A DNA stretch of 64,000 bases from an uncultured Bacteroidales bacterium. Its GTDB lineage: Bacteria; Bacteroidota; Bacteroidia; Bacteroidales; Paludibacteraceae. The position numbers and the translations under genes were made by a program. Below are positions 62,335-64,000 of the stretch, one piece after another. How positions within the stretch are numbered: position 1 is the first letter of the stretch; each line of letters starts with the position of its first letter. The stretch spans positions 62,001 to 126,000 of the forward strand of contig CALUOH010000009.1 of NCBI GenBank assembly GCA_944322025.1. The letters run 5' to 3'. Under the pieces are notes generated by a model. The model was not told the DNA's origin. It ran no database searches and was given only the letters and a program-made list of their open reading frames with translations.

Positions 62335-63288
62335 ATGGAGGAGAACAAGAGCTTGACGACGGCTGGCGGGGGCCAGACACCGGGCGGAGGTGAGAAGAAG
62401 AACGGGAGCGGCCGTGCGGCGGTGATTGCCGCAGTGGCGGTGGCCGCAGTGTTTGTGGGCGTGGCGATTTATCTGTGGTCGCGGCTGAGGACTACGGAGA
62501 CGGAGATGTCGGAGATGGTTGAGATGATGACGTACGAGAAGGAGCAGCTGGAGAATGAGTATGCGAATGTGGCGATAGAGATGGAGGGTTTCGCGCTGAA
62601 GACGGATAATGACTCGATACTGAAGATGCTGGACAGGGAGCAGCAGAGGGTGCAGCTGCTGCTGGAGGAGCTTAGGACGGTGAAGGCTACGAACGCGAGG
62701 AGGATAGCTGAGCTGAAGGAGGAGCTGGCGTCGGTGAGGAAGGTGCTGGTGTATTATGTGGCGCAGGTGGACTCGCTGAATACGGTGAATACGAAGCTGA
62801 CTGAGGAGAACCGTGCTGTGCAGCGGCGTTACCAAGAGGCGACGGAGCAGGTGCAGAGCCTGTCGGAGGCCAAGACGATGCTGGAGGAGAAGGTGACGAT
62901 AGCGTCGCAGCTGGAGGCGCGGGATGTGGCTGTGGAGATACAGACGGCGCGTGGGTATAAGACGAAGTCGGTGAGGCGTGCGGCGGTGTTTGAGGTGTCG
63001 TGCACGATATTGAAGAATATCACGTCGACGGTGGGGCGGAAGCAGCTGTATCTGCGCATTATGGGGCCGGACGAGACGGTGCTGCAAAAGTCGCCGGAGG
63101 ATGTGTTTATGTTTGACGACCGGGAGATAGGGTATTCGTCGGTGCGTGATTTCGAGTATGCGGGTGAGGAGACTCAGGAGACGATATATTATACGATAGA
63201 GGAGACGCTGTGGCCGGGGGATTACCGTTTTGACTTGTTTGTGGACGGGCATCTGATAGGTACGGCGACTGCGACCCTGAAGAAGTAG
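62335..63288 (+). CDS. Membrane-anchored coiled-coil protein, conserved hypothetical
   Basis: A 317-aa protein with a short Gly-rich cytoplasmic N-terminus and one transmembrane helix (about residues 29-47, AVIAAVAVAAVFVGVAIYLW). A long coiled coil follows (about 50-200). The C-terminal beta-rich domain (about 205-317) contains TSTVGRKQLYLRIMGPDETV and YRFDLFVDGHLIGTATATLK. It is probably an inner-membrane protein facing the periplasm. No enzyme motif was found. Similar unnamed proteins exist in Bacteroidales. The next gene begins 8 bases after its stop, so the pair is likely co-transcribed with the GT2 gene. Confidence 0.75.
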   Translation: MEENKSLTTAGGGQTPGGGEKKNGSGRAAVIAAVAVAAVFVGVAIYLWSRLRTTETEMSEMVEMMTYEKEQLENEYANVAIEMEGFALKTDNDSILKMLDREQQRVQLLLEELRTVKATNARRIAELKEELASVRKVLVYYVAQVDSLNTVNTKLTEENRAVQRRYQEATEQVQSLSEAKTMLEEKVTIASQLEARDVAVEIQTARGYKTKSVRRAAVFEVSCTILKNITSTVGRKQLYLRIMGPDETVLQKSPEDVFMFDDREIGYSSVRDFEYAGEETQETIYYTIEETLWPGDYRFDLFVDGHLIGTATATLKK

Positions 63289-63296
63289 AGAAGGAG

Positions 63297-64000
63297 ATGA
63301 TAAGCGGGAAGAAGATAGTGGTGGTCATGCCGGCGTACAATGCGGAGAAGACGCTGGAGCAGACGTATGCGGAGATACCGTTCGACATAGTGGACGAGGT
63401 GATACTGACGGACGACTGTTCGCGGGACAATACGGTGGAGAAGGCGCGTGAGCTGGGCATCAGGGAGGTGCTGGTGCATGACCGGAACAAGGGGTACGGG
63501 GGCAACCAGAAGACGTGCTACAACCGTGCGCTGGAGATAGGGGCGGATATAGTGGTGATGGTGCATCCGGACTATCAGTATACGCCGAAGCTGGTGCATT
63601 CGATGGCTTATATGATAGCCAACGGGGTGTATCCGGTGTGCCTCGCGTCGCGCATACTGGGGAAGGGTGCTCTCAAAGGGGGCATGCCGTGGTTCAAGTA
63701 TGTGGCTAACAGGTGTCTCACGCTGTTCGAGAACATGATGCTGAGGCAGAAGCTGTCGGAGTATCATACGGGTTACAGGGCGTTTTCGGCCGAGGTGCTG
63801 AGGGCGATAGACTATAACGTGGATTCGGATGACTTCATTTTCGACAACGAGATGCTGGCGCAGATATTCTATGCGGGATATGAGATAGGGGAGGTGACTT
63901 GCCCGACGAAGTATTTCGACGATGCGTCGTCAATCAATTTCCGGCGTTCGAGTATCTACGGTCTGGGTGTGATAAAGGTGTCCATAGTGTACAGGCTGTG
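63297..64000 (+). CDS. Glycosyltransferase family 2 (partial, runs off window end)
   Basis: The first 234 codons of a GT2 enzyme, cut by the window edge. The start at ATG 63297 is preceded by GAGAAGGAG. The GT-A fold is shown by KIVVVMPAYNAEKTLEQTYA, ILTDDCSRDNT, NKGYGGNQKTCYN and the donor/metal site VMVHPDYQYTP. The later HTGYRAFSAEVLRAID fits DPM1/polyprenyl-phosphate-type GT2 enzymes. It is probably a membrane-lipid or polyprenyl-phosphate glycosyltransferase; any C-terminal membrane segments lie outside the window. Confidence 0.88.
   Translation, partial: MISGKKIVVVMPAYNAEKTLEQTYAEIPFDIVDEVILTDDCSRDNTVEKARELGIREVLVHDRNKGYGGNQKTCYNRALEIGADIVVMVHPDYQYTPKLVHSMAYMIANGVYPVCLASRILGKGALKGGMPWFKYVANRCLTLFENMMLRQKLSEYHTGYRAFSAEVLRAIDYNVDSDDFIFDNEMLAQIFYAGYEIGEVTCPTKYFDDASSINFRRSSIYGLGVIKVSIVYRL

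Noticed and set aside
1-64000. tRNA, rRNA, tmRNA, RNase P RNA or SRP RNA genes
   Set aside because: No T-loop GTTCRA signature with flanking stems and no conserved cores of these RNAs were seen in the spacers. A covariance scan would be decisive.

Overview
The window comes from a member of the Bacteroidales (phylum Bacteroidota). Several signs agree. There is a SusC/SusD outer-membrane pair. A T9SS type A C-terminal sorting domain is present. A small DUF4295-type gene follows rpmB-rpmG, and there is a PUR/DUF3276 protein. Promoters have the Bacteroidetes form TTG-N20-TAnnTTTG. I cannot assign the family. No rRNA, tRNA, CRISPR array or complete insertion sequence was seen.

Layout. 1-12.5 kb is core information processing: the 3' end of rpoB, then rpoC, rimP-nusA-infB, a CvpA-like protein, and rpmB-rpmG-DUF4295. 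12.5-16.2 kb holds a HAD hydrolase, a small NlpE-like lipoprotein, a long QueA, and the convergent panC-panD operon. 16.8-26.1 kb is surface polysaccharide: a GT4-like (galactofuranosyltransferase-like) enzyme, a Nudix-type regulator with a degenerate catalytic box, and a minus-strand rfbB-wza-wzc operon divergent from a CapD/WbpM-type epimerase. 26-37.6 kb is housekeeping: rarA, a TsaC-like protein, lon, a T9SS-exported protein, glutamine synthetase, DUF3276, an acidic-linker protein, rsmI and a coiled-coil lipoprotein. 38-48 kb holds SusC/SusD, an Ig-like lipoprotein and a secreted M6 metalloprotease, possibly a protein or peptide acquisition locus. 48.7-53.3 kb holds secA, an AlaX-like editing protein and Hsp20.

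54.1-59.1 kb is a visibly AT-rich island of three genes: a NERD nuclease-methyltransferase fusion, a compact SF1 helicase and an 800-residue protein I do not recognise. It is the best candidate for an undescribed, probably anti-phage, system. The last of the three overlaps a GC-rich DUF1848 gene. The window ends with two related small Bacteroidales proteins, a membrane-anchored coiled-coil protein and the start of a GT2 glycosyltransferase.

Two dispersed intergenic repeat families run through the accessory spacers. All recognised copies are on the plus strand and upstream of plus-strand genes. Family A is a roughly 20-bp core (CGAGAGTACGTGTTTTTAAC) with looser flanks. Family B is a modular hairpin element of about 75-100 bp. 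Its stems change in a compensatory way, its second hairpin is centred on AACAAGTT, and its 3' end supplies a TTG-N20-TATCTTTG promoter in at least five copies. Family B looks like a REP-like mobile promoter or structured regulatory element.
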